From the NCBI GenBank assembly GCA_021737545.1, contig JAIPDT010000014.1, positions 1 through 34,944 of the forward strand: a stretch of 34,944 bases of DNA, given 5' to 3'. Of this stretch, positions 25,824 through 33,055 are shown one piece after another. The stretch is from Desulfobacteraceae bacterium (GTDB taxonomy: Bacteria > Desulfobacterota > Desulfobacteria > Desulfobacterales > Desulfosalsimonadaceae). Every line of letters begins with the position of its first letter. Position 1 is the first letter of the stretch. The position numbers and the translations under genes are program-made. A model generated the notes under the pieces. It did not search any database, was not told the DNA's origin, and was given only the letters and a program-made list of their open reading frames with translations.

Positions 25824-25840
25824 ATGCAAAACCAAGGCCA
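25824..25840 (-). promoter_or_regulatory. Sigma-54 (-24/-12) promoter of the TPR-flgB operon
   Basis: Read on the minus strand, the site is TGGCCTTGGTTTTGCAT. The TGGC and TTGC blocks have exactly 11 nt between their first bases, as in TGGCACG-N4-TTGC. Transcription would start near 25814, giving a very short leader that still holds the AGGAGG ribosome-binding site. The divergent gene at 26023 encodes a sigma-54 activator, which supports the call. Confidence 0.8.
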
Positions 25841-26022
25841 AAGTGTTTTCCAACAAGCCGGCAAATCCATTGTGAACCCCCAAAAATCCAGCGCTGAAAA
25901 AATTTTGAACTTTTGGTTTTCAATCATTTTCCAAGCAGAAAGACTTCTTGACAACTCCGGCGGATGTCAGTAATTTGACTATAATCAAATTCAGGAGAAT
26001 ATTTTTACAAAGTGGGCGGTAC

Positions 26023-27453
26023 ATGCTGAAAAACGTTTCGCTTCTGGTTGTCGAGCCCGGGGAAACCTCTGAGAGCAAGATGATCAGATTTTTAAAGAGT
26101 TCGACCGAAGCTGAAATTTACCATGCCAAAAAACCGACAGAGGCGTTGGAATTTATCAGCGAGCCTAATAAAATTACGCTACTGATAACCGACCTGTTTT
26201 TGCCCGAGAAAAAAGGGCTGGAATTAATCCAAAAGGGCATCGGCGCCAACCCGGCTGTAGTTCCCATAGCAATCATACCCGGCGGTGATCGTACCTGCAT
26301 TATTGAAGCCCTCCAGGCCGGAACCTGCTACTATATCCAGACCCCTTACTATGAACAGGAAATCCTGGAAGTGGTCAAAAATGCGCTTGAACATCAAAGA
26401 TTGCTCCAAATCAGCCTTCAGCGCAACCTGCGCCTGAGAAAACACGACGGGTTCCTCGGGATCATAGGGGAATCCAGTCCCATGAAAAAACTTTTCAAAA
26501 CTATGGAACAAATATCTGCCAGCAATTACGGCAATGTTTTGCTGTGGGGAGAAAGCGGCACCGGCAAGGAACTGGTGGCCCGGGCAATTCATGATCTGAC
26601 CCCTGAGAGAAACCGCTATAGCTTTGTTCCTGTCAACTGTGCCGCAATTCCTGAAGAACTTCTGGAGAGCGAACTTTTCGGATATGAAAAAGGCGCTTTT
26701 ACAGGGGCCAATCGCGCCAAAAAAGGAAGACTGCAGCATGCAGACCATGGCACCCTGTTTTTAGATGAAATAGGGGATATGAAACCGGGGATGCAGGCAA
26801 AACTCCTTCGTGTTCTGCAGGAACATGCATTTGAACCCATTGGATCGGTCCACACTATAGAAGTAGACATAAGGGTGATTGCGGCAAGCAACCAGAACTT
26901 AAAAGAGGCTGTAAAAAACGGAACCTTCCGTGAAGACCTTTATTACCGCTTAAGCGTGGTGCCTATCAATCTGCCGCCTTTAAGAAAGCGCACGGAAGAT
27001 ATTCCACAACTCATTGAAAAATTTCTGCTGATGTATAACAGAGGACGGCGGAACGCGCCGCTGGGGTTTACAGACCGGGCGACCGAAAGGCTCAAGGCCT
27101 ATGACTGGCCCGGAAACGTGCGGGAATTGCAGAATCTGGTCCAGAGAATGTGTATCCTGCACAGCGAAGACACGGTTGATGCCGATGCTCTGCCCAAAAA
27201 ATTCCGGAGTGCAGAAGAACCAGCCGCAGAGACGGCAAATCCCGGGGGAAAACCTGATGTGAAAATCGAAAACAATCCCGGGGAGCAGGCCATGGATTTT
27301 CACGCCATGACCAGTGAATACGAAGCACAGCTCATTTTAAAGGCCCTTAGCGCCACCGGCTGGAATAAAAAGGAGGCTGCCCGGCTGCTTAACATGAAGC
27401 GCACCACGCTTCTGGAAAAAATCAAGAAAAAGAAACTGGACCGGGAAAACTAA
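26023..27453 (+). CDS. Sigma-54-dependent transcriptional activator with degenerate receiver domain (FlrC/FleR-like)
   Basis: The 476-residue protein has a receiver-like domain (residues 5-120), a sigma-54 AAA+ domain (about 145-380) and a C-terminal Fis-type helix-turn-helix (about 435-471). The AAA+ part is complete: Walker A GESGTGKE (176-183), sigma-54 contact loop GAFTGA (224-229), Walker B TLFLDE (244-249) and the WPGNVREL sensor II stretch (362-369). The receiver keeps an Asp (57, in ITDLFLP) but has Glu-Pro (11-12) for the acidic pair and Thr107 for the conserved Lys. It is divergent from the flagellar operon and likely activates the two sigma-54 promoters nearby. ATG 26023 is the best start, with a weak GGGCGG upstream. 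Confidence 0.9.
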   Translation: MLKNVSLLVVEPGETSESKMIRFLKSSTEAEIYHAKKPTEALEFISEPNKITLLITDLFLPEKKGLELIQKGIGANPAVVPIAIIPGGDRTCIIEALQAGTCYYIQTPYYEQEILEVVKNALEHQRLLQISLQRNLRLRKHDGFLGIIGESSPMKKLFKTMEQISASNYGNVLLWGESGTGKELVARAIHDLTPERNRYSFVPVNCAAIPEELLESELFGYEKGAFTGANRAKKGRLQHADHGTLFLDEIGDMKPGMQAKLLRVLQEHAFEPIGSVHTIEVDIRVIAASNQNLKEAVKNGTFREDLYYRLSVVPINLPPLRKRTEDIPQLIEKFLLMYNRGRRNAPLGFTDRATERLKAYDWPGNVRELQNLVQRMCILHSEDTVDADALPKKFRSAEEPAAETANPGGKPDVKIENNPGEQAMDFHAMTSEYEAQLILKALSATGWNKKEAARLLNMKRTTLLEKIKKKKLDREN

Positions 27454-27537
27454 TAGCAAAGGTAAAGCCCCGCTGCTACGGGCTGCTCCATGAATCTCTT
27501 GCGGACTGCGGCCGGATTGGAAGGTTTGGATGGAGGA

Positions 27538-27939
27538 TTATGGGGATTTTTTTACAGTCAGCACCGGGCATGGGGCGTTTAGAATCAGGTACTGGGCGGT
27601 GGAGCCGAAAATCAGCTTGCCCATCCTGGAACGCTTGCGTATTCCGATTACCATTTCATCTATCTCCTGTTCTGCGGCATAAGACAACAGGTCTTCAGCA
27701 GGGGCCATTCCGCGCACCAGCAGATGGGTTTCACAAGGAATGCCCTCCTTTTTCAACTTATTTTCACCGGCTTTTAATGCTTGTTCAAGCTGGCCTATGG
27801 TTTTTTGCTCCTCTTCGGTCCCTTTTTCCAGCGATGCCACCAGATAAATCCCGGCATTCATCGCTTTTGCCCGCTGGATTGCAGTATAAAGCGCCTCGCG
27901 CGATTCACCGGATCCGGTATAACACACCATTATTTTCAT
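27538..27939 (-). CDS. Universal stress protein, UspA family
   Basis: The 133-residue product has the UspA alpha/beta fold: MKIMVCYTGSGESREAL at the N-terminus and a C-terminal ATP-binding motif of the G-x2-R-x-R-x3-G-x3-FGS type (VIGIRKRSRMGKLIFGS, about residues 104-120). The start at 27939 has a strong AAAGGAGG site, unlike the upstream in-frame ATG at 27966. It converges with the sigma-54 activator and lies 44 nt after the phosphopantetheinyl transferase gene, either at the end of that operon or on its own. The physiological role is unknown. Confidence 0.9.
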   Translation of the reverse strand: MKIMVCYTGSGESREALYTAIQRAKAMNAGIYLVASLEKGTEEEQKTIGQLEQALKAGENKLKKEGIPCETHLLVRGMAPAEDLLSYAAEQEIDEMVIGIRKRSRMGKLIFGSTAQYLILNAPCPVLTVKKSP

Positions 27940-27983
27940 ATTAACCTCCTTTCCATGACTCAACAAATAAACTTATTGTTCTT

Positions 27984-28670
27984 TTAGCTTTCCATGGCGC
28001 TCTGAAAGGCAAATGCCGCGAATCTGCCGTGATGACTGAGGCTTATGTCAATCTCTGCGGCATTTGTCCTGATATAGACCATAGGCGGGCCGAGTCCTTT
28101 TATGCTCCTGTGACGTCTGATTCCAATATCCGCAGCAGACAGATTCATGAATTCGGAAATGCTCCTGACGGCCGCCCGTCTCACGGCCGCGGATTCAAGC
28201 TCCGGATCCGAACCCGTAAAGAAGCTAATCCCTGAATCAATTTTCTCCACACCCCGTATAATCGTATCCGGACAAACTACGCCCGGTGTGCCGCCGATAC
28301 AGTGGATGTATTCTCTGTTTACAAATAGCAGCACCCTGACCGGATCCAGAGGAGTTTTAACCATGGCAGGGCACGGGGCCCGAAAAATGTCGTCCTCAAA
28401 GACCACATCATAATGCCGTGGCCACGAGGCGACGTCAGGGTTGGCCTTTACAAGAGCCTTGTAGGCGGTTTCCTTGGCTGCCCACACCGCCCACAGGTAT
28501 ATGTCAGGGGACTCGGCCCGGCCAAAGCAACGTCTTTCAGCCCCGGTCAAGACCCTGCGGACAAACCGAATATCCCCGGTTTTATCCGCTGTTTCGGCGG
28601 CATGCAGATCCACTATATCATTGCCAACGTGAAGCGAAATATCTTTTCTCCATATCGGCAAGATGTTCAA
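27984..28670 (-). CDS. AcpS-type 4'-phosphopantetheinyl transferase
   Basis: The enzyme moves the phosphopantetheine arm of CoA onto the Ser of acyl carrier protein. The 228-residue frame contains the three family blocks in order: VGNDIVDL (Mg2+/CoA site), WAAKETAYKAL and SLSHHGRFAAFAF. It is longer than AcpS, with an inserted region of about 100 residues between the second and third blocks. It overlaps the acyltransferase gene by 53 nt if the TTG at 28670 is used, but no ribosome-binding site is seen there. An ATT codon at 28640, with GGAG seven bases before it, would give the usual family N-terminus. Its target is probably the ACP at 29363-29629. Confidence 0.85.
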   Translation of the reverse strand: MNILPIWRKDISLHVGNDIVDLHAAETADKTGDIRFVRRVLTGAERRCFGRAESPDIYLWAVWAAKETAYKALVKANPDVASWPRHYDVVFEDDIFRAPCPAMVKTPLDPVRVLLFVNREYIHCIGGTPGVVCPDTIIRGVEKIDSGISFFTGSDPELESAAVRRAAVRSISEFMNLSAADIGIRRHRSIKGLGPPMVYIRTNAAEIDISLSHHGRFAAFAFQSAMES

Positions 28671-29358
28671 TGATCTGGCCGGCGCAGGCCCGGTAGGCGC
28701 GCAAGCCCCTAAGATTCGTATACGGCCGGCACTGTTCCACCATTACGGTAAACTTTTCACCGAACTTTGGAAAATCACCGTAGGTGGTCTGATGGTCCCC
28801 GCGAAGATATATGCACATTACCCTAACATTTTCAATATTGCAGAACCATTTGCCTACATTGTAGGTATAGTCGCTGGTATTTATCCTGCCTGTACGCGAA
28901 CGCGTGCCTTCCGGGAAAATCATAAGATTCTCCCCTTTGTAAAGGAGCCGGACGCACTTTTCCAGGCTCAGATTCACCACGTCCCGATCTCCGCCCCGCA
29001 CAACAGGAATGCACTTGGTAAGATAGCAGAATCCCCCCACCACCCGGTTGCGGTTAAAATTCATGTATTCCGGCATGTTCCACGGCACAAGGCGGAAATG
29101 AATCATGTACCTGTATGCCGGAAACATGACATATGCCAGTATAAAAGAATCGATCAAGGTGAGGTGATTGGCGCAGATCAGCCACGGCCCTTTGTGGCGC
29201 CGCATCAGCTCGTTTACCCTTCGCCGGATCCGCACCAGATTGCGTACCCTATATCCCACCAGCCTGATGACGAGAAAAATCAATGGAGCGGTAAACAGCA
29301 CTGCAAACCGGCCCAGGGCTTCCTGGAGATCAAGGGATCGCTTTATCTGATCTTCCAT
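28618..29358 (-). CDS. PlsC-like lysophospholipid/1-acylglycerol-phosphate acyltransferase
   Basis: Members of this family move an acyl chain from ACP or CoA to a hydroxyl, usually making phosphatidic acid. The 246-residue product has an N-terminal membrane segment (about residues 18-36), the catalytic NHLTLID (HX4D, residues 64-70) and the glycerol-phosphate-binding block IFPEGTRSRTG (about 147-157). The start at 29358 follows the ACP stop by 4 nt; a longer frame to 29400 would overlap it. Such genes also occur in polyketide-like pathways, where they release the finished chain onto an acceptor. The natural acceptor here is unknown. Confidence 0.85.
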   Translation of the reverse strand: MEDQIKRSLDLQEALGRFAVLFTAPLIFLVIRLVGYRVRNLVRIRRRVNELMRRHKGPWLICANHLTLIDSFILAYVMFPAYRYMIHFRLVPWNMPEYMNFNRNRVVGGFCYLTKCIPVVRGGDRDVVNLSLEKCVRLLYKGENLMIFPEGTRSRTGRINTSDYTYNVGKWFCNIENVRVMCIYLRGDHQTTYGDFPKFGEKFTVMVEQCRPYTNLRGLRAYRACAGQIIEHLADMEKRYFASRWQ

Positions 29359-29362
29359 AAGC

Positions 29363-29629
29363 TTATTTGACGGTCTGATCCGACTGCAGCCGGCCTGCAA
29401 TATAGTTTACCGCATCGCCTATGGTGCGAATGTTATCCGCATCGTCATCCTCGATCTCAATGTCAAAAGTATCCTCGAACTGAATAATGATATCTACCAG
29501 CCTTGCTGAGTTGACCTTGAGATCATCGAGAATGGAGGTGTCCATATCCACGTTTTCCAGCCGCGACTTATCTTTTACATACTCCTTTATAATGCCGATG
29601 ACATCGTTGAAAATCTGATCTTTATCCAT
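29363..29629 (-). CDS. Acyl carrier protein
   Basis: The 88-residue acidic product has the four-helix ACP outline. The attachment Ser is residue 41 within LKVNSARLVDIIIQFED; the usual DSL triplet is replaced by NSA. The rest of helix II and the FDIEIEDDDADNIRTIGD segment fit the family. A GGAGGG site precedes the ATG. It lies first in the ACP-acyltransferase-phosphopantetheinyl transferase group and probably carries the chain made by the enzymes at 29836-34944. Confidence 0.92.
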   Translation of the reverse strand: MDKDQIFNDVIGIIKEYVKDKSRLENVDMDTSILDDLKVNSARLVDIIIQFEDTFDIEIEDDDADNIRTIGDAVNYIAGRLQSDQTVK

Positions 29630-29659
29630 TTTTCCCTCCGTATTTTATTAATGAATCTT

Positions 29660-29811
29660 GATGGCAAAGTAAAAAGTCCAATATCTGCGTTGCGCTGCAT
29701 ATCTTCGGAATTTCACGTACGATTAAGTACGCTGCATTCCTCGATATTTGCGCGCCTTGATCTTGAACTTTTTACTTTGCCATCTAAAAATTAACTTTTT
29801 ACGAGACTGTC
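29660..29811 (+). repeat. Palindromic MITE-like element, copy B (152 bp)
   Basis: It starts GATGGCAAAGTAAAAAGTCC and ends TTTACGAGACTGTC. An inner palindrome has its arms at 29660-29677 and 29767-29784 (exact complements), and a second copy of the terminal arm follows at the right. The whole element is an inverted copy of element A (12551-12702), about 93% identical by eye and of the same length. It lies between the ketosynthase stop and the ACP start. Confidence 0.9.
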
Positions 29812-29817
29812 AATCTT

Positions 29818-29838
29818 CATATCACATATCACATATCA
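29818..29838. repeat. Three tandem copies of CATATCA
   Basis: The heptamer CATATCA is repeated three times without a break, ending in the stop codon of the ketosynthase gene (29836-29838). This short repeat could vary in number by slippage, but only the last copy touches the coding sequence. Confidence 0.8.
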
Positions 29839-31128
29839 CTTACCACTGCCACTGTTTTCCCATTTTCGCAATATAAGACATGAGTTCACATCCCCGAATC
29901 CGAAACATGCCTTGGCGATTGTTTTAAGTTCCCGTATTTCCATGTATTCGCGAACCACACTCCCTGCAAACTCTTCTAATTCCGGATGCAGGTCTTCGCA
30001 GTTGATCGAAGGATGCAGAAATCCCTTAACAAGTTCCAGGACTGCAGCCACTGTTTCAATAGCACCAGCAGCGCCCAGGCAGTGGCCTATCATGGATTTT
30101 GTGGAATTAATCCAGGGGAACCGCTCCGGACCCTTTTCAAGTGCTGCAGACCAGTTTTTGACCTCGTGAGGGTCCGCAAAGGTCGCGGTCAGATGACCGT
30201 TTATGGCATCTATTTCCCCGGCATCAATGCCGGCATCCTCAACAGCACCCCGGATGCAGCGCTGAACACCTTCCGGGTTGGGCGCTGTCATGGATCCGCC
30301 GTTTCTGTGGCCGCCGCTGTTGACCATTGCACCCAGAACTTCTGCATAAATACGGGCGCCACGGGCCAATGCGGTTTCAAGATCTTCCAGAACCAGGGCT
30401 GCAGATCCGGCGCCCGGCACAAAACCGCATGCTGATGCGCTCATTGGCCTGGAACCCTTTTCAGGGTCTTCGTTGAACTTGCGCGCAAGCACCCGCATGG
30501 AATCAAAACCGCTCCAGGTATAGGGCGAGGCCCCTTCGGCACCTCCTGCGACCATCCTTTTGGCCCGTCCGATCCGGATCTTCCAGGTGGCTTCCGCCAC
30601 TGCCTCGGATCCTGTACTGCATGCCGAGGAATTCGAAGTAACCTGGTTGCCAAGGGCAAGAATACCGGCAAGCCTTGCACTGGTGGCACTTCCCATAACT
30701 CGCTCCACCACCCGCGTGCCGAGCCTGCGCACTCTTCCTTCATTCACGGTCGGCACCACTTCTGATGCAATTACCTCCATGTCCGAGATGCCGCATCCGA
30801 AAACCGTACCCGTATCCCAGTCCGGAGGGTCATCGTCGGCCGGCAGAGAAAATCCGGCATTCTGCCAGGCGTTCATTGCCGATACCGCAGCATACCGTAT
30901 GGTTTCGCTGAAAAAAGACTGCTGCCGCCAATTTTGAAAATACTGACCGCACGAGTCCTCAAAATTCGGCGGTATGCCGCCGATACGGCAGCCGAATTTA
31001 AGATTCTCCAGTCTGGGGATAAACTTTATCCCCGATCTCCCCTGGCGAATGGCCTGTTCAAACTCTGAAAGACCAATGGCATTGGGGCTTACCACCCCCA
31101 TTCCGGTAATCACCACTCTGTTATACAT
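29836..31128 (-). CDS. Beta-ketoacyl-ACP synthase, FabF-like (KAS II type)
   Basis: The enzyme joins malonyl-ACP to a growing acyl chain. From the ATG at 31128 it has 430 residues. The catalytic Cys170 sits in SSACSTGSEA, His312 in NGHLTATFADP and His349 in MIGHCLGAAGAIE, with the C-terminal CFGFGDVNSCLIL. The first His block normally reads NAHGTST, so NGHLTAT is unusual. AGGAG nine bases upstream supports this start; the frame is open to 31299 but the extra 57 residues overlap the FabZ-like gene. It is one of two condensing enzymes here, the other being FabH-like. Confidence 0.92.
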   Translation of the reverse strand: MYNRVVITGMGVVSPNAIGLSEFEQAIRQGRSGIKFIPRLENLKFGCRIGGIPPNFEDSCGQYFQNWRQQSFFSETIRYAAVSAMNAWQNAGFSLPADDDPPDWDTGTVFGCGISDMEVIASEVVPTVNEGRVRRLGTRVVERVMGSATSARLAGILALGNQVTSNSSACSTGSEAVAEATWKIRIGRAKRMVAGGAEGASPYTWSGFDSMRVLARKFNEDPEKGSRPMSASACGFVPGAGSAALVLEDLETALARGARIYAEVLGAMVNSGGHRNGGSMTAPNPEGVQRCIRGAVEDAGIDAGEIDAINGHLTATFADPHEVKNWSAALEKGPERFPWINSTKSMIGHCLGAAGAIETVAAVLELVKGFLHPSINCEDLHPELEEFAGSVVREYMEIRELKTIAKACFGFGDVNSCLILRKWENSGSGK

Positions 31129-31591
31129 CGAGATTGACTCCTGTTCCCATAAGAACGCCGGTGCATACGGATTCCCCGTTTTCGCGAGCAATTCCGGCCC
31201 TTGTTTTGATGCTGCCCCTGCGGAAATATATTTTTTCCCCGGAAATGACCACTTTTTCTCCCGGGGCCACCAAACCGGTAAATTCAATGGATTCCGCAAA
31301 AGTAAACAGCGTCTTCATCGTACTTATCTCGGAGACCGGCTTTTGCTGATGCAAAAGTATCCCGATCCCCAGGGCTACAACCCCGGCCTGCGCCATGGTC
31401 TCAATCAGTATCACGCCGGGGGTTACAGGATGACCGGGGAAATGGCCCTCGTAAAAGTATTCGTCTTCCCGGAACCTGTATACTGCAGTAATTTTATTCT
31501 CGTCAACTTCCAGGATATCGTCGATAAACCGGAAGGGCCGTTGTTGAGGGATCAAATCAAAAATCTGACTTACCATAGACGAATCAGCCAC
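31121..31591 (-). CDS. 3-hydroxyacyl-ACP dehydratase, FabZ-like
   Basis: This hotdog-fold enzyme removes water from 3-hydroxyacyl-ACP. The 156-residue product has the active-site block GHFPGHPVTPGVILIETMAQ with His50 and Glu64, and the PFRFIDDILE stretch upstream. The start is GTG (31591), with GGAGGG seven bases before; it overlaps the fabG stop by 8 nt and the ketosynthase start by 8 nt. The locus carries a second dehydratase of FabA type at 32462-33055. Confidence 0.92.
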   Translation of the reverse strand: MADSSMVSQIFDLIPQQRPFRFIDDILEVDENKITAVYRFREDEYFYEGHFPGHPVTPGVILIETMAQAGVVALGIGILLHQQKPVSEISTMKTLFTFAESIEFTGLVAPGEKVVISGEKIYFRRGSIKTRAGIARENGESVCTGVLMGTGVNLDV

Positions 31592-32324
31592 CGTACATCC
31601 CTCCGTTTACATGAATTACACTTCCCTGAATATAAGTTCCGCCCGTGGCAAGAAATGCCACCACTTCTGCCACCTCTTCCGGTCTTCCGATGCGTCCCAG
31701 AGGTGTGTTCTCAAGGATTTGCTGCCGGATTTCCTCGGAGAGTTCGCCTGTCATCTCCGTATCAATAAAGCCCGGGGCCACGGAATTGACCAGTATATTG
31801 CGGCCGGCGACCTCCTTTGCAAGCGACCTGGTCATGGAGTCAATGGCCGCCTTTTCCATGGTGTAGGCTATCTGGCCTGCGTTTCCGGTATGGCCCACCA
31901 CGCTGGATATATTAACAATCCTTCCTTCCGAGCGTCGAAGCATAAACACCCGCAGCACCCGTTTGGTCAGATACCATGCACCTCTTGTAACGACACGCTG
32001 AGCGTCAAACGAGTCAATTTTCATGGAATATATCGGCTCATTTACGGATATGCCGGCATTGTTAACAAGAACATCCAGCCTTCCGGCTTCATCCTTGATC
32101 TGTTTGACCATGGCATCTATTTGCTGAGTGTCGCCAAGGTCGGCCTGAAGAAGAAAACCGCCCCCCTCTATTTCGGACAGAAGTTTTTCAGCCGGCTCCC
32201 GGCTTTTTCTGAAATGAATCCCCACCCGAAAACCTTTGGCGGAAAGTGCCCTGCAGCAGGCCGAACCAATGCCTCCTGCACCGCCGGTAACGAGGGCTAC
32301 CGGCTTATCTGTATTATCTGTCAT
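31584..32324 (-). CDS. 3-oxoacyl-ACP reductase, FabG-like
   Basis: The enzyme uses NADPH to reduce 3-oxoacyl-ACP. The 246-residue SDR has the cofactor motif TGGAGGIG (13-20), NNAG (88-91), catalytic Ser141, Tyr154 and Lys158 (YTMEK) and the APGFIDTEM stretch. The C-terminus GGMYGG is typical of FabG. It overlaps the FabZ-like gene and begins 38 nt after repeat element D. Confidence 0.92.
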   Translation of the reverse strand: MTDNTDKPVALVTGGAGGIGSACCRALSAKGFRVGIHFRKSREPAEKLLSEIEGGGFLLQADLGDTQQIDAMVKQIKDEAGRLDVLVNNAGISVNEPIYSMKIDSFDAQRVVTRGAWYLTKRVLRVFMLRRSEGRIVNISSVVGHTGNAGQIAYTMEKAAIDSMTRSLAKEVAGRNILVNSVAPGFIDTEMTGELSEEIRQQILENTPLGRIGRPEEVAEVVAFLATGGTYIQGSVIHVNGGMYGG

Positions 32325-32357
32325 AATTGGTTGACCTTTTCCACGGAATTTAGGCTT

Positions 32358-32456
32358 AATGGTTTCGTAAAAAGTCGATTTCTTCGCTCCGTGAGCATTT
32401 TGAGCGCGATTAAAATGCTCAGATGTCGCTCAGAAAGGACTTTTTACGATTCTACC
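32358..32456 (+). repeat. Palindromic MITE-like element, copy D (99 bp)
   Basis: The ends are ATGGTTTCGTAAAAAGTC and, at the right, GACTTTTTACGATTCTACC, which are near-complements. The core has an inner inverted repeat (TGAGCATTTT and AAAATGCTCA around a 10-nt loop). It matches the reverse complement of element C apart from a 15-nt longer centre. Its right end is 6 nt from the stop codon of the FabA-like gene. Confidence 0.88.
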
Positions 32457-32461
32457 AAAAA

Positions 32462-33055
32462 CTAGTTTCCGTCTATCTCATCAAGATCCTTGTCATCCTC
32501 CGGATAAGGATAGTTCTTATATGCAATACCTTTAAAAATTCCGGATCTTGCCTTTTTAATTGTAACAACCTGTTTGTCGTCGGCGAAAATGACCGCGTTT
32601 GCCATCACTATACACGATCCGCTGCTTTTCATATCCCGGAAACGCACCACATCTATTTCAAAACGTACCACTTTATTATGGGGGCGAATCTGACCGTTGA
32701 ACACCACCTCCTCGCATCCCAATGCACGGCCAGAGCCGATACCTCCGCGCCAGACCCCGTAGAAACCAAGTAGCTGCCATACCGCATCCACCCCCAGACA
32801 TCCGGGCTGTACCGGATCACCCGGAAAATGGCACTGGAAATACCATGCATCCAGCCGGATATCCTGTTCTGCCACGATCCCGCCCTTATTGCCGTTGCTT
32901 TCAATCGAGACAATACGGTCGACCATCAGAAAAGGGGGGGCTGGCAGCCGGGCTTCCAAACCTTCCGGCGGATCAGTGATAAGCCTGCCGTAGGAAAATG
33001 CTATCAGCTGCTCGAGATTAAAGTTTTTTTGCCGGAGAAACTCGTTGTATTTCAT
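32462..33055 (-). CDS. 3-hydroxyacyl-ACP dehydratase, FabA-like
   Basis: FabA dehydrates 3-hydroxydecanoyl-ACP and in some bacteria isomerises the product, giving unsaturated fatty acids. This 197-residue protein matches FabA closely at CHFPGDPVQPGCLGVDAVWQ with catalytic His76 and Asp90, LPAPPFLMVDR and GRALGCEEVVFNGQ. It is about 25 residues longer than E. coli FabA owing to an acidic C-terminal tail. No FabB-like partner is seen, so isomerase activity cannot be assumed. It starts directly after the FabH-like gene. Confidence 0.9.
   Translation of the reverse strand: MKYNEFLRQKNFNLEQLIAFSYGRLITDPPEGLEARLPAPPFLMVDRIVSIESNGNKGGIVAEQDIRLDAWYFQCHFPGDPVQPGCLGVDAVWQLLGFYGVWRGGIGSGRALGCEEVVFNGQIRPHNKVVRFEIDVVRFRDMKSSGSCIVMANAVIFADDKQVVTIKKARSGIFKGIAYKNYPYPEDDKDLDEIDGN

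Noticed and set aside
25801-25923. Longer start for the TPR protein at 25923
   Set aside because: The extra 41 residues have no signal-peptide or domain character, the region contains a sigma-54 promoter, and the ATG at 25800 has a perfect ribosome-binding site and signal peptide.
25948-25985. TTGACA (25948) and TATAAT (25980) as a sigma-70 promoter for the activator gene
   Set aside because: The spacing is 26 nt, far from 17. A TAATTT at 17 nt matches the -10 box poorly. A promoter probably exists here but cannot be assigned.
27454-27537. Terminator between the convergent activator and UspA-like genes
   Set aside because: A short AGCCC/GGGCT pairing exists, but no T-run follows on either strand.
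31129-31299. 57-residue N-terminal extension of the ketosynthase
   Set aside because: It overlaps the conserved part of the FabZ-like gene and contains no ketosynthase sequence; MYNRVVITGMG at 31128 is the canonical beginning.
31611-32465. 284-codon plus-strand open frame opposite fabG and element D
   Set aside because: It runs through a clear FabG and into a repeat element and shows no protein-family features.
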